A stretch of 64,000 nt of DNA from Pseudorasbora parva (taxonomy: Eukaryota > Chordata > Actinopteri > Cypriniformes > Gobionidae): the NCBI RefSeq assembly GCF_024679245.1, contig NC_090182.1, positions 35,735,047 through 35,799,046 on the forward strand. The letters run 5' to 3'. A model generated the notes under the pieces. That model saw only the letters and a program-made list of their open reading frames with translations. It was not told where the DNA came from and made no database searches. Shown piece by piece: positions 22,430 to 33,339 of the stretch. Made by a program: the position numbers and the translations under genes. How positions within the stretch are numbered: position 1 is the first letter of the stretch; every line of letters starts with the position of its first letter.

Positions 22430-22903
22430 TGATTTCTCACCCCCTCTGACTCAAGCTTGATCCCAGGCACAAACATGCTTGCCGCAGCTTTTTCTTTCAC
22501 ATTCTAAGAGTAGATGACTGTTGACTCACTAAACAAGATGAACAACAGTAAGCTTATGCCTTATTTTGCTAAATAAATAAATAAATGATCAGTATTTATC
22601 CTGAGAAAAATATAGTAATTCAGTGTTTTCCACATTATATTCCACCTGCAGTAGCATTGTGAACTTTTGTAATGATATATTTGGCCTTTTAAATGCATAT
22701 ATTTAAACTGCAAACACACAAGGAGAGTCTCTACATTAAAGACCCACAATGTTTTTTTTTTAAATTTCCATTGTACATGTTAATTAACATAAAATAATAA
22801 AACCATTTATAAGCCAAAAGCTACTAGACATATAGTCTATGTAGCTTTTAATATAAACGTATACATGGCTGCGTAATCTGTAGTTGGTGAAACAAGGCAC
22901 GAT
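22430..22903. other. No gene recognised
   Basis: AT-rich sequence between two foldback elements; nothing supported. Confidence 0.35.
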
Positions 22904-22905
22904 TA

Positions 22906-24049
22906 TGGGAGGCCGTTTCAGCATAAAAACGTTCCAGCGTTACTCGTCGTAATTATATTTTTACTAGTAACAATTCAATTAAAGAGCTCTATAATTCAAT
23001 TTTTACTTGTAACAATTACAATTACAGAGCTCTATAATTGTATTATTACTAGTAACAATTATGATTATAGAGCTCTCTAATTCAATTGTTACTAGTAACA
23101 ATTATGATTATAGAGCTCTCTAATTCAATTGTTACTAGTAACAATTCCAATTAGAGAGCTCTACAATTAATTTATTACTAGTCATATGTCTCCATTGACT
23201 TCCATTCATTTTTATTTATAGAGCTCTGTAATTCAATTGTTACTAGTAAAAATTGGGATTATAGAGCTCTCTAATTGAATTGTTACTAGTAACAATTGGG
23301 ATTATAGAGCTCTCTAATTGAATTGTTACTAGTAACAATTGGGATTATAGAGCTCTGTAATTCAATTGTTACTAGTAACAATTACGATTAGAGAGCTCTC
23401 TAATTGAATTGTTACTAGTAACAATTGAATTACAGAGCTCTTCAAATGATTTATTACTAGTAAAAATACACATTAAGGATATGTGTAATTGCAGAGCTCT
23501 ATAATTGAATTACAGAGCTCTCGAATTGAATTGTTACTAGTAACAATTCAATTAGAGAGCTCTCTAATCGTAATTGTTACTAGTAACAATTGAATTACAG
23601 AGCTCTATAATCCCAATTGTTACTAGTAACAATTCAATTAGAGAGCTCTACAATTGTAATTGTTACTAGTAACAATTCAATTAGAGAGCTCTATAATCCC
23701 AATTGTTACTAGTAACAATTGAATTACAGAGCTCTATAATTAAAAATGAATGGAAGTCAATGGAGACATATGACTAGTAATAAATGAATTGTAGAGCTCT
23801 CTAATTGGAATTGTTACTAGTAACAATTGAATTAGAGAGCTCTACAATCATAATTGTTACTAGTAATAATACATTTAGAGAGCTCTACAATCATAATTGT
23901 TACTAGTAATAATACAATTATAGAGCTCTATAATTGTAATTGTTACTAGTACAAATTGAATTATAGAGCTCTTTAATTGAATTGTTACTAGTAAAAATAT
24001 AATTACGACGAGTAACGTTGGAACGTTTTTATGCTGAAACGGCCTCCCA
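22906..24049. mobile_element. Long palindromic element built of palindromic units
   Basis: Terminal inverted repeats of about 70 bp begin TGGGAGGCCGTTTCAGCATA and are flanked by TA dinucleotides (22904-22905, 24050-24051). The interior has about 23 copies of GAGCTC alternating with TTACTAGTAA at a spacing near 40 bp. The whole 1,144 bp is one palindrome centred near 23477 (ACACAT...ATGTGT). A landmark CATATGTCTCCATTGACTTC at about 23183 recurs inverted near 23770, equally far from the centre. There is no coding capacity. TA flanks suggest Tc1/mariner-type mobilisation but do not prove it. Confidence 0.85.
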
Positions 24050-24064
24050 TACTAGATTGCTAGT

Positions 24065-24139
<75 letters not shown>

Positions 24140-24170
24140 GTAGGTTGGTAGGTTGGTAGGTTGGTAGGTT
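24065..24170. repeat. (TAGA)n microsatellite with GGTTGGTA tail
   Basis: Perfect TAGA units to about 24139, followed by GGTTGGTA-type units. Confidence 0.97.
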
Positions 24171-24172
24171 TT

Positions 24173-24763
24173 ATTAGGTTATATTTTAAATTTATATAAA
24201 AGTACCTTGTTATTGCTTTTTTACTTGACTTTGTGACCTTAAAAGAACCGAAAAGTAATCAGATAACATTACTTTCATAGTATGGTACTTGGATACTGAA
24301 GACTTTGTATATGAAGTCATTTGTAACTGTAATGGAATAGATTTTAAAAGTAACCCTTCCAACACTGGTGGTAATCTTTTGTAATGCCTGCAGTCAGCCC
24401 GCCATCCCAAAATCCTCCCTCAGCTCTCCCCCTCCCTCTCTCATTTCTGTCAATAGGGGGCAGGGGGAGATGTGAGGGAGGATGTTTCAGCCGGGACTTT
24501 TTACTGCGCTGAGTCAAATTACTCTCAGAAGTGCTATTGAGCAATACATTATAGTTATCCTTTTTAATCCGCTTAGAAAAGCGCCACATTTTATTTTATG
24601 TCACCATACTTGATCGTCCAACTATTCATGTAACTGTATTTAAATAGGGAAAACGTGGAGGTGTTTGGTCGCTTCTAACTTGATCTCTGTTTGGTACAAT
24701 CCCAACTAGCAGGGAACGTTCTCAGAACTTTGGCTAACATTCCCTACAAGTTTGGTTAATGTT
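24173..24763. other. No gene recognised
   Basis: Mixed sequence without a supported ORF. AGCAGGGAACGTTCTCAGAA at about 24710 resembles the start of a cyprinid repeat that leads into the 220-bp tandem block. Confidence 0.3.
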
Positions 24764-24984
24764 CTGAAGAAAACATTTGAATGTAATGTTTAACGAATAT
24801 TTTAAGAATGTTTTCTCATTTAAAAAAAAATTCTTATAGCGTTAAATGTAAACCAAGATATAACATTTTAACTTCAACATTCAAGAAGTTTTATTTTTTT
24901 TTCATCCCAATGTTTCATAATAACAAAGGAAGAACATTCTCTCTGCCACATTAGGAAACTGTTTTGAGGATATCATTTAGAGAT
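24764..24984. repeat. 220-bp tandem repeat, first unit
   Basis: It shares TTTCATAATAACAAAGGAAG, TCTCTGCCAC and GAGGATATCATTTAGAGAT with the units at 27153-27890. A MITE separates it from them. Confidence 0.72.
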
Positions 24985-25194
24985 CCCTGGTGAAAAAAAA
25001 GTACACTTTATTGTATATCAAATATATTCTCTTTTCCAATTGTGTATATTGGAATGTATAGCTAAGTAATAACACATTGTATTATTGACTACAAAGTGCA
25101 TATTTTTAGTAATTTGAATAAGTCAAGTTAAATAAAATATATATTATATAAGTCAAGGTAAATAAAATATATAATATATTCATAGTATATTGTT

Positions 25195-26865
25195 TTATGT
25201 CATAGATCAAAACGTGAACATATTTAGAGGCTTTGTCAACCACAGCCCTTATTTCAGGCGATTTAGCAAAAACCCATTCAAAAACCCCATAGACGTTAGA
25301 GCGAGGGAACCGGAAGTGCTAAAATGCAAACTCACTTGTTTTGGCCTACAAAGTGACGTCATAACTTCGGCACTCTATTGCATGAGAGCGTCTGAAAGCT
25401 GTGAAATCCTCAAGCGTGGAAAAGAAAACATTACCCCAATAAACCATGGCTATCAATCAGATTCAACTAATACATATATGATCCAGAATCATATCCGGAG
25501 GCTGAAATAAATTGAAAAGGAGAAGCAGCAAGAGCAGGATGTCTGTCCCTGTGGTATATACTTTATTTAGTGGCTTGTCAACATTTGCGTGCGTTTATGA
25601 TGACATGATTTGGTTTATGGACTATTGTATGCGACTAAACCTTAGCAGTAGCAAGCAAAACGGTTTTGCATGTCAGACTAGTGTATAGAAAAACAATGGA
25701 GTAAGTTAGCACATTTCTAAAATTGATGGATGAAGAATGGGAAGATCTCACTCAGCAAATATGGAGAGTGACATCATCCAGGGAACATGGGTGGAAAAAC
25801 TTAGCGAGATATTTTAGAACTCCAGCTCAAACAAAATATCGGAATACAAGTTGTTGGCGGGAATGTGGGGAGCAGAATGCAAATCATGTTCATATTTTCT
25901 GGAGTTGTCCTTTGATGGAGAAATATTGGATGGAACTCAAACAATGTATGGACAAGATATTACGGGTTAATCTCCCTTTCAATTTTGACACACTTTATTT
26001 GGGAAGACTTAATATGCAAGGCAAACAAATCTGAATTGTAAAATGTTTAAAATTAGGTACTAGCAGGAAAAAAGGGAATTACTAGAAAGTGGCTAAAGGT
26101 GGATGCGCCAAGAAAGGAAAATTGGGTTGATGTGATGCATGATATATACATTATGGAGAAACGGACGTACACTGTTAGACTTGAAACGGATAGGTTTGAG
26201 AGGTTGTTGAAAGGATTCTTGGAATTTATTAGGCCAATAAGATCAGACTTTGTGTAAAATAGAATACCTGGGACATTCCCCTTTTGTTCTTGCTACCAGT
26301 TTATTTTAATTTGATCTTTTCTTTTAGATTGTGGTTGGGGGGGGGGGGGGGGTCATTTAGTTCTGGGGGGGAAAAGATGATGTTGTAGGACAAGATCAAA
26401 ATATGTATTATATGACCAATGGTGTATTTATGTTATGCAACTTCAATAAAAAAGTTAGCACATTTCAATGAAGAAGCACGCTTTGTGAGAATGTCCCCTA
26501 GGTTTATGTTTGGGGGGTTTTGGGTGGCGCGACAGAAGTGTTGCACAGACAAGTGGATCTGCACCTGAGAGCAGTGTTTATGGGCGTGCATTTGCTCTCT
26601 CGCTCTAGACGTTTGCGCGTGCACCCTTCTGAGAGAAGAAGAGCTCGTATGGCCCATATAAGGACATTCCGACCCGTCTACGTCAAGTGGACCCATACTC
26701 GAAAAAAACTCTCAGAAACTTTTGAGAAACAGGAAGGAGTATTTTTGACACAGAAATACTCCATCAAACGTCCAACTTAGTTTTTGAAACTTTGTCCAAG
26801 TTTAGGATGGGAATCCAAGTCTTTAACAGTGTAAAAAGCTTAGTATGCATGAAACAGCATCCCCC
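25195..26865 (-). repeat. Dispersed repeat R, copy 2, containing an L1-like LINE
   Basis: The 25395-25702 stretch matches repeat R at 5530-5860 in inverted orientation. The part after the LINE (26467-26865) has CCATATAAGG and a GC-richer promoter-like stretch. Boundaries are judged from where homology with MITE copy 1 stops and resumes. No coding region of its own. Confidence 0.55.
25718..26451 (+). mobile_element. L1-like (Tx1-group) LINE, 5'-truncated
   Basis: The 15-bp TSD AAGTTAGCACATTTC lies at 25703-25717 and 26452-26466. The frame at 25723-26034 encodes the C-terminal zinc-binding end of an L1-type ORF2: NTSCWRECGEQNANHVHIFW, then SCPLMEKYW. After a stop, the usual end continues (ITRKWLKVDAPRKENW). 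A run of G lies at 26335-26352 and an AATAAAA signal just before the 3' TSD. Truncated and inactive. Confidence 0.85.
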
Positions 26866-27152
26866 CCCCTCCCCCCAAAAACACAAATTAAATATACTTA
26901 TAATACAAATAAAGCACATTTAATATCACTAATTAAGCATGTAATTAGTCCCTATACTTAAAATGTACTAATTTTACTTAAAGTCGTTCCAATTTAGCAC
27001 ACAAAAGTACACTAAATACCCAACTAAGATATACTTAGTACAACATTTGCTGTGTCAAAATAGCACACTTCAAGTTAACTAGTCATTAACAGACTTCAAG
27101 TATACTGAAAATTAGTCTGGCCGCAAGTAGCATACTTTTTTTTCACTAGGGA

Positions 27153-27890
27153 TGAAATGTTGAATGTTCTTTATTAAAGTTCTTCTATTGTGACAAGTTA
27201 ACAAAATTAGAACATTTTGCTTGCAACATTTTGAGTATATTTTGAGAGTGTTCTTAAATTTACGTTTTTATAATGATCTCAATATAACATTGTCCTAATG
27301 TTTCATAACAAACAAAGGAAGAAAATTCTCTCTGCCACTTTAGGAAACTGTTTTCAGGATATCATTGAGAGGTGAGATGTTGAATGTTCTTTATAAATGT
27401 TCTTCTAAATGTGACGAGTTAACAAAATGATATCATTTTGCTTGCAACATTTTGTGTATATTTTGGGAGTGTTCTTAAATTGAAAGTTTTTATAATGATC
27501 TCAATAAAACATTGTTCAAATGTTTCATGATAACAAAGGAAGAATATTCTCTCTGCCAAATAGGAAAATATTTTGAGGATATCATTGAGAGATGAGATGT
27601 TGAATGTTCTTTATAAATGTTCTTCTAATGTTACATCTTAACAAAATTAAAACATTTTACTTGCAACATTTTGAGTATATTTTGGGAGTGTTCTTAAATT
27701 TACGTTTTTATAATGATCTCAATATAACATTGTCCTAATGTTTCATAACAAACAAAGGAAAAACATTCTTTCTGCCACTTTAGGAAATTGTTTTGAGGAT
27801 ATTTTGAGAGATGATGTTGAATGTTCTTTATAAATGTTCTTCTAATGTGACAACTTAACAAAATTAGAACATTTTACTTAATGAATAAAA
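27153..27890. repeat. 220-bp tandem repeat, units 2-5
   Basis: Units start at about 27155, 27375, 27595 and 27813, each with GATGTTGAATGTTCTTTAT, ACATTTTGCTTGCAACATTT and TCTCTGCCAC. The last unit is partial. Confidence 0.85.
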
Positions 27891-28344
27891 TGGTCTAACG
27901 TTACGCGATCCCGAAAAGAACCGGAAAAAGTCCTGCTGTTTTTGAGGTAAGGAATAAGTAATGTCACTAAACGTGAATAAAAAGTTGAATGAACATGCAC
28001 CTGACCTTATCTCTTGTATACTCTGTTAACAGATTGCGTTCTTCACAAGTGCTTGCTGTTAACTGTCTCTTATGATGTGAAGTCGGCCACTTGAGTAAAG
28101 TTGGCTGTTTATTCAAAGATTCGAATTTCCGGGATTAATAATGGGTGCGCTAAGCGCTGTTATTGCACAAATATCACCTCTTTTCAATCGTAGTCGTGTG
28201 GACAAGCAGCTACAACTTTATTTTCCTCAAAACAAGCTTTCCTCCACAGTGGACGAATTACACTGATCTCTATGCGCAGACGGCTGACAGGCAGATTCGA
28301 AGGGACCGTCTGCAAAGTGAAAAACCCTAAAAGCGTCACTACGA
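27891..28344. other. No gene recognised
   Basis: Unassigned sequence between two tandem-repeat blocks. Confidence 0.35.
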
Positions 28345-29215
28345 AAACAGTCAATAACTTTACTGTAATACACTGCACCGTCACCAAATTCATTTCTCAC
28401 ATCACTGCTGTCCTGATACTACAACACTTATTCTGGGAAAATTAATTTGTGTATCTTTTTTATGATTTTTTATTTAAAAAAAATAAATATTTAATAACTT
28501 TATTGTTATACACTGTACTGTCACCAAATTAATTTCTCTCATCACTGGTGTCCTGATAGTTATACAACAACACTTATTCTGGGAAAATGTATTTTTGTAT
28601 CTTTTTTATGATATTTCATAATAAAACATTTAATAACTTGATTATTATGAAAAATAGATGTAATACCTTTACTGTAATACATTGTACTGTCACCAAATTC
28701 ATTTCTCACATCACTGCTGTCCTAAAAATTATACTACAACACTTATTCTGGTAAAATGTAATTTTGCATATTTTTTATGATTTTTCATAAAACATATTTA
28801 ATAACTTTACTGTAATGTAATACACTGTACGGTCACCAAATTCAGTTCACACATCACTGCTGTCCTGATAGTTAAACTACAACACTTATTCTGGGAAAAT
28901 GTATTTTTGTATCTTTTTTATGATTTTTTATTATAAAACATATTTAATACTTTTACTGTAATACACTGTACGGTCACCAAATTCAGTTTACACATCACTG
29001 CTGTCCTGTTAGTTAAACTACAACACTTATTCTGGGAAAATTTAATTTAGCATATTTTTTATTATTTCTTATAATAAAACATAATTAATAACTTTATTGT
29101 AATACACTGTACTGTCGCCAAATTAATTTCTCACATCACTGTTGTCCTGATAGTTCCAGGTCCTGATAGTAAACTACAACATTTATTCTGAGAAACTTTA
29201 CTTTTGCATAAATTT
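28345..29215. repeat. About 145-bp tandem repeat, six units
   Basis: Units begin near 28345, 28492, 28662, 28799, 28945 and 29088. Each has TAATACACTGTACTGTCACC, CATCACTGCTGTCCTGATAG and CAACACTTATTCTGGGAAAA. Lengths vary from about 137 to 170 bp. Confidence 0.85.
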
Positions 29216-29760
29216 TTTAATTTATTAATTTCATTAATTTATATTACAAACAATATACATTTCACTGTGATATAAACTTCACTGTGTGTTACCCATGTAA
29301 ATCAGTTTTTGTAACACGTATGTAATCCTGCTGCTTATATAATAACCTTTGCATTATTCTGGTAAGTTTAATATAATAAACTTTCCTGTGGCTTATGTGC
29401 TTCCTTTAGCTTTATGCACAATGCCAAGGGATATCACTCCTAGGTATTTGTGTTTTTGTCATTTCAAGACATTTTATGTGGAACCATCTTCCACAAGTTC
29501 CACTCTGAATCTAAAAGGGGAAAAATATGTCAATTATTTAAAGAAAATGTTTGCTTTAGGAATCCTGTAATGCATAAACATTAAAACATTTAATTACTTA
29601 TCCTTGGAATTTTATTTCAGATGTTATAGCCACTATTAAAATATCCACTACACTACACTAATATATACTGTACAGTTTTAAACAATTAAAACAGAAATCT
29701 CACCCAAACAGCATCCCAGTTTTTTTCATATATATATATGTATATATATATATTATGTCC
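29216..29760. other. AT-rich DNA, (TA)n at 29728-29755
   Basis: No supported gene; ends in a short TA microsatellite next to a Tc1 element. Confidence 0.4.
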
Positions 29761-30458
29761 TTCTCAAAAAAATTGCATATGTGATAAAAGTTCATAATTT
29801 TCCATAAAGTAATGATAAAAATTAAACTTTCATATATTTTAGATTCATTGCACACCAACTGAAACATTTCAGGTCTTTTATTGTTTTAATACCGATGATT
29901 TTGGCATACAGCTCATGAGAACCCAAAATTTCTAAACGAGCTATTAAACTAATCATCTTAATCAACTAATTAACTCTAAACACCTGCAAAAGATTCCTGA
30001 GGCTTTTAAAAACTCCCAGCCTGGTTCATTACTCAAAACCACAATCATGGGTAAGACTGCCGACCCGACCCTGTCCAGAAGGACATCATTGACACCCTCA
30101 AGCGAGAGGGTAAGACACAGAAAGACATTTCTGAATGAATAGGCTGTTCCCAGAGTGCTGTATCAAGGCACCTAGTCTGTGGGAAGTAAAAAGTGTGGCA
30201 AAAAATACTGCACAATGAGAAGAGGTGACCGGATTCTGAGGAAGATTGTGGAGAAGGACCGATTCCAGACCTTGGGGGACCTGCGGAAGCAGTGGACTGA
30301 GTCTGGAGTAGAAACATCCAGAGCCACCATGCACAGGCGTGTGCAGGAAATGGACTACAGGTGCCGCATTCCCCAGGTCAAGCCACTTTGGGCTATAGAG
30401 AAGCAGCACTTGACTGTTGCTCAGTGGTCCAAAGCACTTTTGAAATTTTGCATGTCAA
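29761..30458 (+). mobile_element. Tc1-like transposon, 3'-truncated, with transposase remnant
   Basis: It begins with CTCAAAAAAATTGCATATGT, the terminal repeat of a very common zebrafish Tc1 family. The transposase starts MGKTAD at 30047; LSRRTSLTP follows after a small deletion. Helix-turn-helix blocks GDRILRKIVEKDRFQTLGDL, ESGVETSRATMHRRVQEM and CRIPQVKPL lie in 30210-30380. The element stops at about 30458, before the DDE catalytic residues. Several stops and gaps make it inactive. Confidence 0.9.
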
Positions 30459-30891
30459 AATTTATAATGATTTGTGAGACGTACACGCGCGAGAATTCCA
30501 CTTCCGGCGCTTTCCACGCTTGCGCAGACTAAAGCCAGAATGCGTGAATGTCACAACAGGAAACACGCACGCGCACCCTCGGATCAGTCGGACGTAGTGG
30601 TGTACAAGAGGTAAAAACAATATAATACTGTTCGTTTTCTCATAAAAAACCGCTTGTTTCATGTCTTAGGCCATCAGTGTGTACTTACAATGGGGGATTG
30701 TTTAATTTGGACTTCTCTGTGTATGCTCTTTGAGGTGGATACCATAGACCTGCATTATGTGAGGCACAGACAAGAACGGTTTGACCTAAAATGATCCAAA
30801 TTGAAACTCCTGGGGAAACAAATACTCCTACATCTCAGATGCCCATGAGGTAAGCTAAAATATTTAATTTCAAAGTGAACTATCCCTTTAA
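30459..30891. repeat. Partial MITE ending in TTAA
   Basis: The right end GTGAACTATCCCTTTAA mirrors the AGGGATAGTTCAC-type terminus of TTAA-flanked cyprinid MITEs and resembles the element at 8485. The left end is not identified; it abuts the truncated Tc1. Confidence 0.45.
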
Positions 30892-31744
30892 CATTACCAA
30901 ATGCTAAAAGTAAGTTTTGTGCATCTAACAAGTGCTTTCTAACATCTTTTTGATCTGAATAGTAACTTAAGTTATGTGGAAAACAGGGTTTTATAGATGA
31001 GATAGGCTGAGATGATTCAATCAGGAGCAGTGGGTCACAAGACTCCCTTTGTTCTTATTGAAAGCACCCACTTCCTGACTCAAACAAAAATGGGTGATGT
31101 ATTAAGAGCCCATTTTTCTTTCTTTTCCCGGAAAGTATATAGTTTCATATTGATGCCATTTGTTGCATATTTAAACACCGAATTCGTTGCCTTCGGGCGC
31201 CTGCGATTGTAATGATACCATGCATGACAGCATTGAGATTCCCGAGTAAAGAGGGACAGGATTTACAGTTAATACCATACAGAATTTGATTTTACATGCA
31301 GTAAACATCCAAGTTACTTCAAAATATCACATAAAACATTGCATCATCACAATACATTTATTTGGTACATTGAAGAGGTAATTTAATCTAAATGTCCATA
31401 TATTGCTGATCTGTGTGTTCTCAGAGCAGTTTCTCTGTGTATGTGGGTGTGTATGGGTCAGAGTTCGAAAGCAGGGAGGTGGTTTGGGTGTATGCTACGT
31501 GTATGCTGCAGCCCAAAAGGCCTGAGGTGTCCAGGACTTCAACACACAAAATCCTTTCTTTGGGGATTATAATGTGGCGCCTCATCTGTTAATTAGTAGT
31601 ATAGTTGTAATACTAGGGACTTCTGTAGGGTGATTACATCATCCCAGGATACGTGATTACCGGAGCTCTGGTCATCTGGTCATACCTATGTGATGTCTAT
31701 GGGTGAAACAGTATGCTGTTTTTATTTACCTGCCACTGTGGCCG
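30892..31744. other. No gene recognised
   Basis: Unassigned; only short random frames. Confidence 0.35.
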
Positions 31745-31825
31745 GTAGGTGAAGCGAGTTTACCCGCCACAACTCAAAATCACCCGCATTTGGCTGGTGG
31801 CGGATGCTAATTTCCATCCCTGCTA
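31745..31825. repeat. hAT-like element end
   Basis: GGCGGATGCTAATTTCCATC followed by CCTG resembles one end of a fish hAT family (CAGGGATGG inverted). The partner end and TSD are not found. Confidence 0.35.
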
Positions 31826-31853
31826 TATACACACTACTGATATTAATGAACAC

Positions 31854-31965
<112 letters not shown>

Positions 31966-32321
31966 TTAATGTACATATACATAGATATTAATGATATATT
32001 TCTAATGCTATTTACAGTACATAATGATAAATACTGTGCAAGATTTGTAAGCTTGGCGAAAGGTTTTGGAGAAAACCTTCCCTTTATTCAAAGAGATAGG
32101 AGCTGCTCTTGCATGCCCGAGAAGCATGTTAAAGATGGCCACTGTGCGAAATGACTTGTCTTAAAGGGACTTTTGTTATAACTTACCAGTCATATGGTTC
32201 ATAATGTCTAGTGTGCAACATGGCGACCGGCATTTGAATCCCTCACCCGTATGTATTTTCAATGGCATAATATAAACTTACGAGAATACTTTATTACTTG
32301 AAAGAAGTAAATATACATTAA

Positions 32322-33335
32322 AACAGCACTAGGTAACTTTTCAACCTTCATAATATATTTTCAAGACTCTTGTGATGATAAGACTTACAATAGGTTGAAT
32401 GACACGTCTGCCATAGCTTGATGGGGTCTGTATCGTTTTTAATCGTACTTTTAAACTTCGGGTTTCGGGTAGTAACACGAGAACAAAAAGAACAACAAAA
32501 TTCGACTGCTTTACGGCATATACGTCACTTCCACCAAAACCCACACTTCCTTAAATTCGGACGCGCGAGCCCAACTTTGTTCGTCGGATAATATAGTCAT
32601 GTCCGAAGCAGCACAGACAAATAAGAACGAAAAGGTTTTGTTGGAGGAAAGCAATAAGAGGAAACGAAAAAGTGATGGGATTAAAGGCAGGACGAGGATC
32701 AACATTGGACCAGCGTTTGATTGTTGGCGTGAGCTGAAGGAGGCGTGCCCGAGCGATGCTGTCATGCTTGTTACGGTGATTACCTACCACTCAAACATTG
32801 AATTGAAGTATCATATAGATTCTGTAAAACGGTAACCAATAGACTACTATAATGACGCTGGCTTGTAAACGTGAGCATCGTGATTATTTGGCGTTTGAAA
32901 AAAATAAAACCCATGAAATTATATTCATATGACATGCTGAAACATATGCCACTGACTGTACCTGGGATGAAGACATTTCACACGTGCCGCCAGATGAACA
33001 CCTGCATGTGAACTCCTGCAGTGTTCAGGGGAACTGTTGGTGCTGCACCAACCCGCGGGGACACTTTTATAAAGTTATTTGGCCCGCCCCGCACCACTGT
33101 ATATATTTTTACAACCCGCCGCGCACCCGCGACCATTAAATAGACATACGGGGTCCGCGGGTTATGAGACGACCCGCGCATTACTAGTTCAGGGCTATCA
33201 GGGCTGTCATGTCAACAAATGCACGCGCGATGGCATCCCCTGTTGTAGGATGACAGAGCTTACGACAGTAGTTGAGGACATTATTTTTTCCCAACTGTAG
33301 GGGGACCCCGAGAGTAAAAGTTGCCAAGTGTTGCT
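32322..33335. mobile_element. TTAA-flanked element with small ORF
   Basis: Inverted ends AACAGCACTAGGTAACTTTT and (complement of the right end) AGCAACACTTGGCAACTTTT match at 16 of 20 positions and are flanked by TTAA at 32318-32321 and 33336-33339. It is about 1.0 kb. It carries the small frame at 32599-32835. The family is TTAA-specific (piggyBac- or Kolobok-like), but no transposase is present. Confidence 0.75.
32599..32835 (+). CDS. Small basic ORF with RTRxNIG motif
   Basis: The 78-codon frame has a lysine-rich start (ESNKRKRKSDGIKGRTRINI) followed by GPAFDCWRELKEACPSDAVM. The RTRxNIGxAFxxWRxL pattern is one I recognise from many uncharacterised fish proteins, often next to zinc-finger or nuclease-like segments. 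Its function is unknown. Here it lies wholly inside a TTAA-flanked element, so it may be a remnant of that element's own gene or a captured host exon. No splice sites were clear. Whether it is expressed cannot be told. Confidence 0.4.
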   Translation: MSEAAQTNKNEKVLLEESNKRKRKSDGIKGRTRINIGPAFDCWRELKEACPSDAVMLVTVITYHSNIELKYHIDSVKR

Positions 33336-33339
33336 TTAA

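Larger units (their letters stand above)
24985..27151 (-). mobile_element. AT-rich MITE, copy 2, with nested inserts
   Basis: The ends are CCCTGGTGAAAAAAAAGTA and its near complement at 27133-27151. It is the reverse orientation of the element at 1510. AT at 24983-24984 and 27152-27153 may be the TSD: collapsing one copy restores the tandem-repeat consensus. Inside, 25195-26865 is an inserted repeat absent from copy 1 at that position. Confidence 0.75.

Noticed and set aside
22980..23990. Regularly spaced repeats resembling a CRISPR array
   Set aside because: The units alternate in orientation, the whole forms one palindrome with terminal inverted repeats, and the surroundings are those of a vertebrate genome.
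26650..26670. CCATATAAGG, a perfect CArG-type site
   Set aside because: A single short match inside a dispersed repeat; no gene nearby to regulate.
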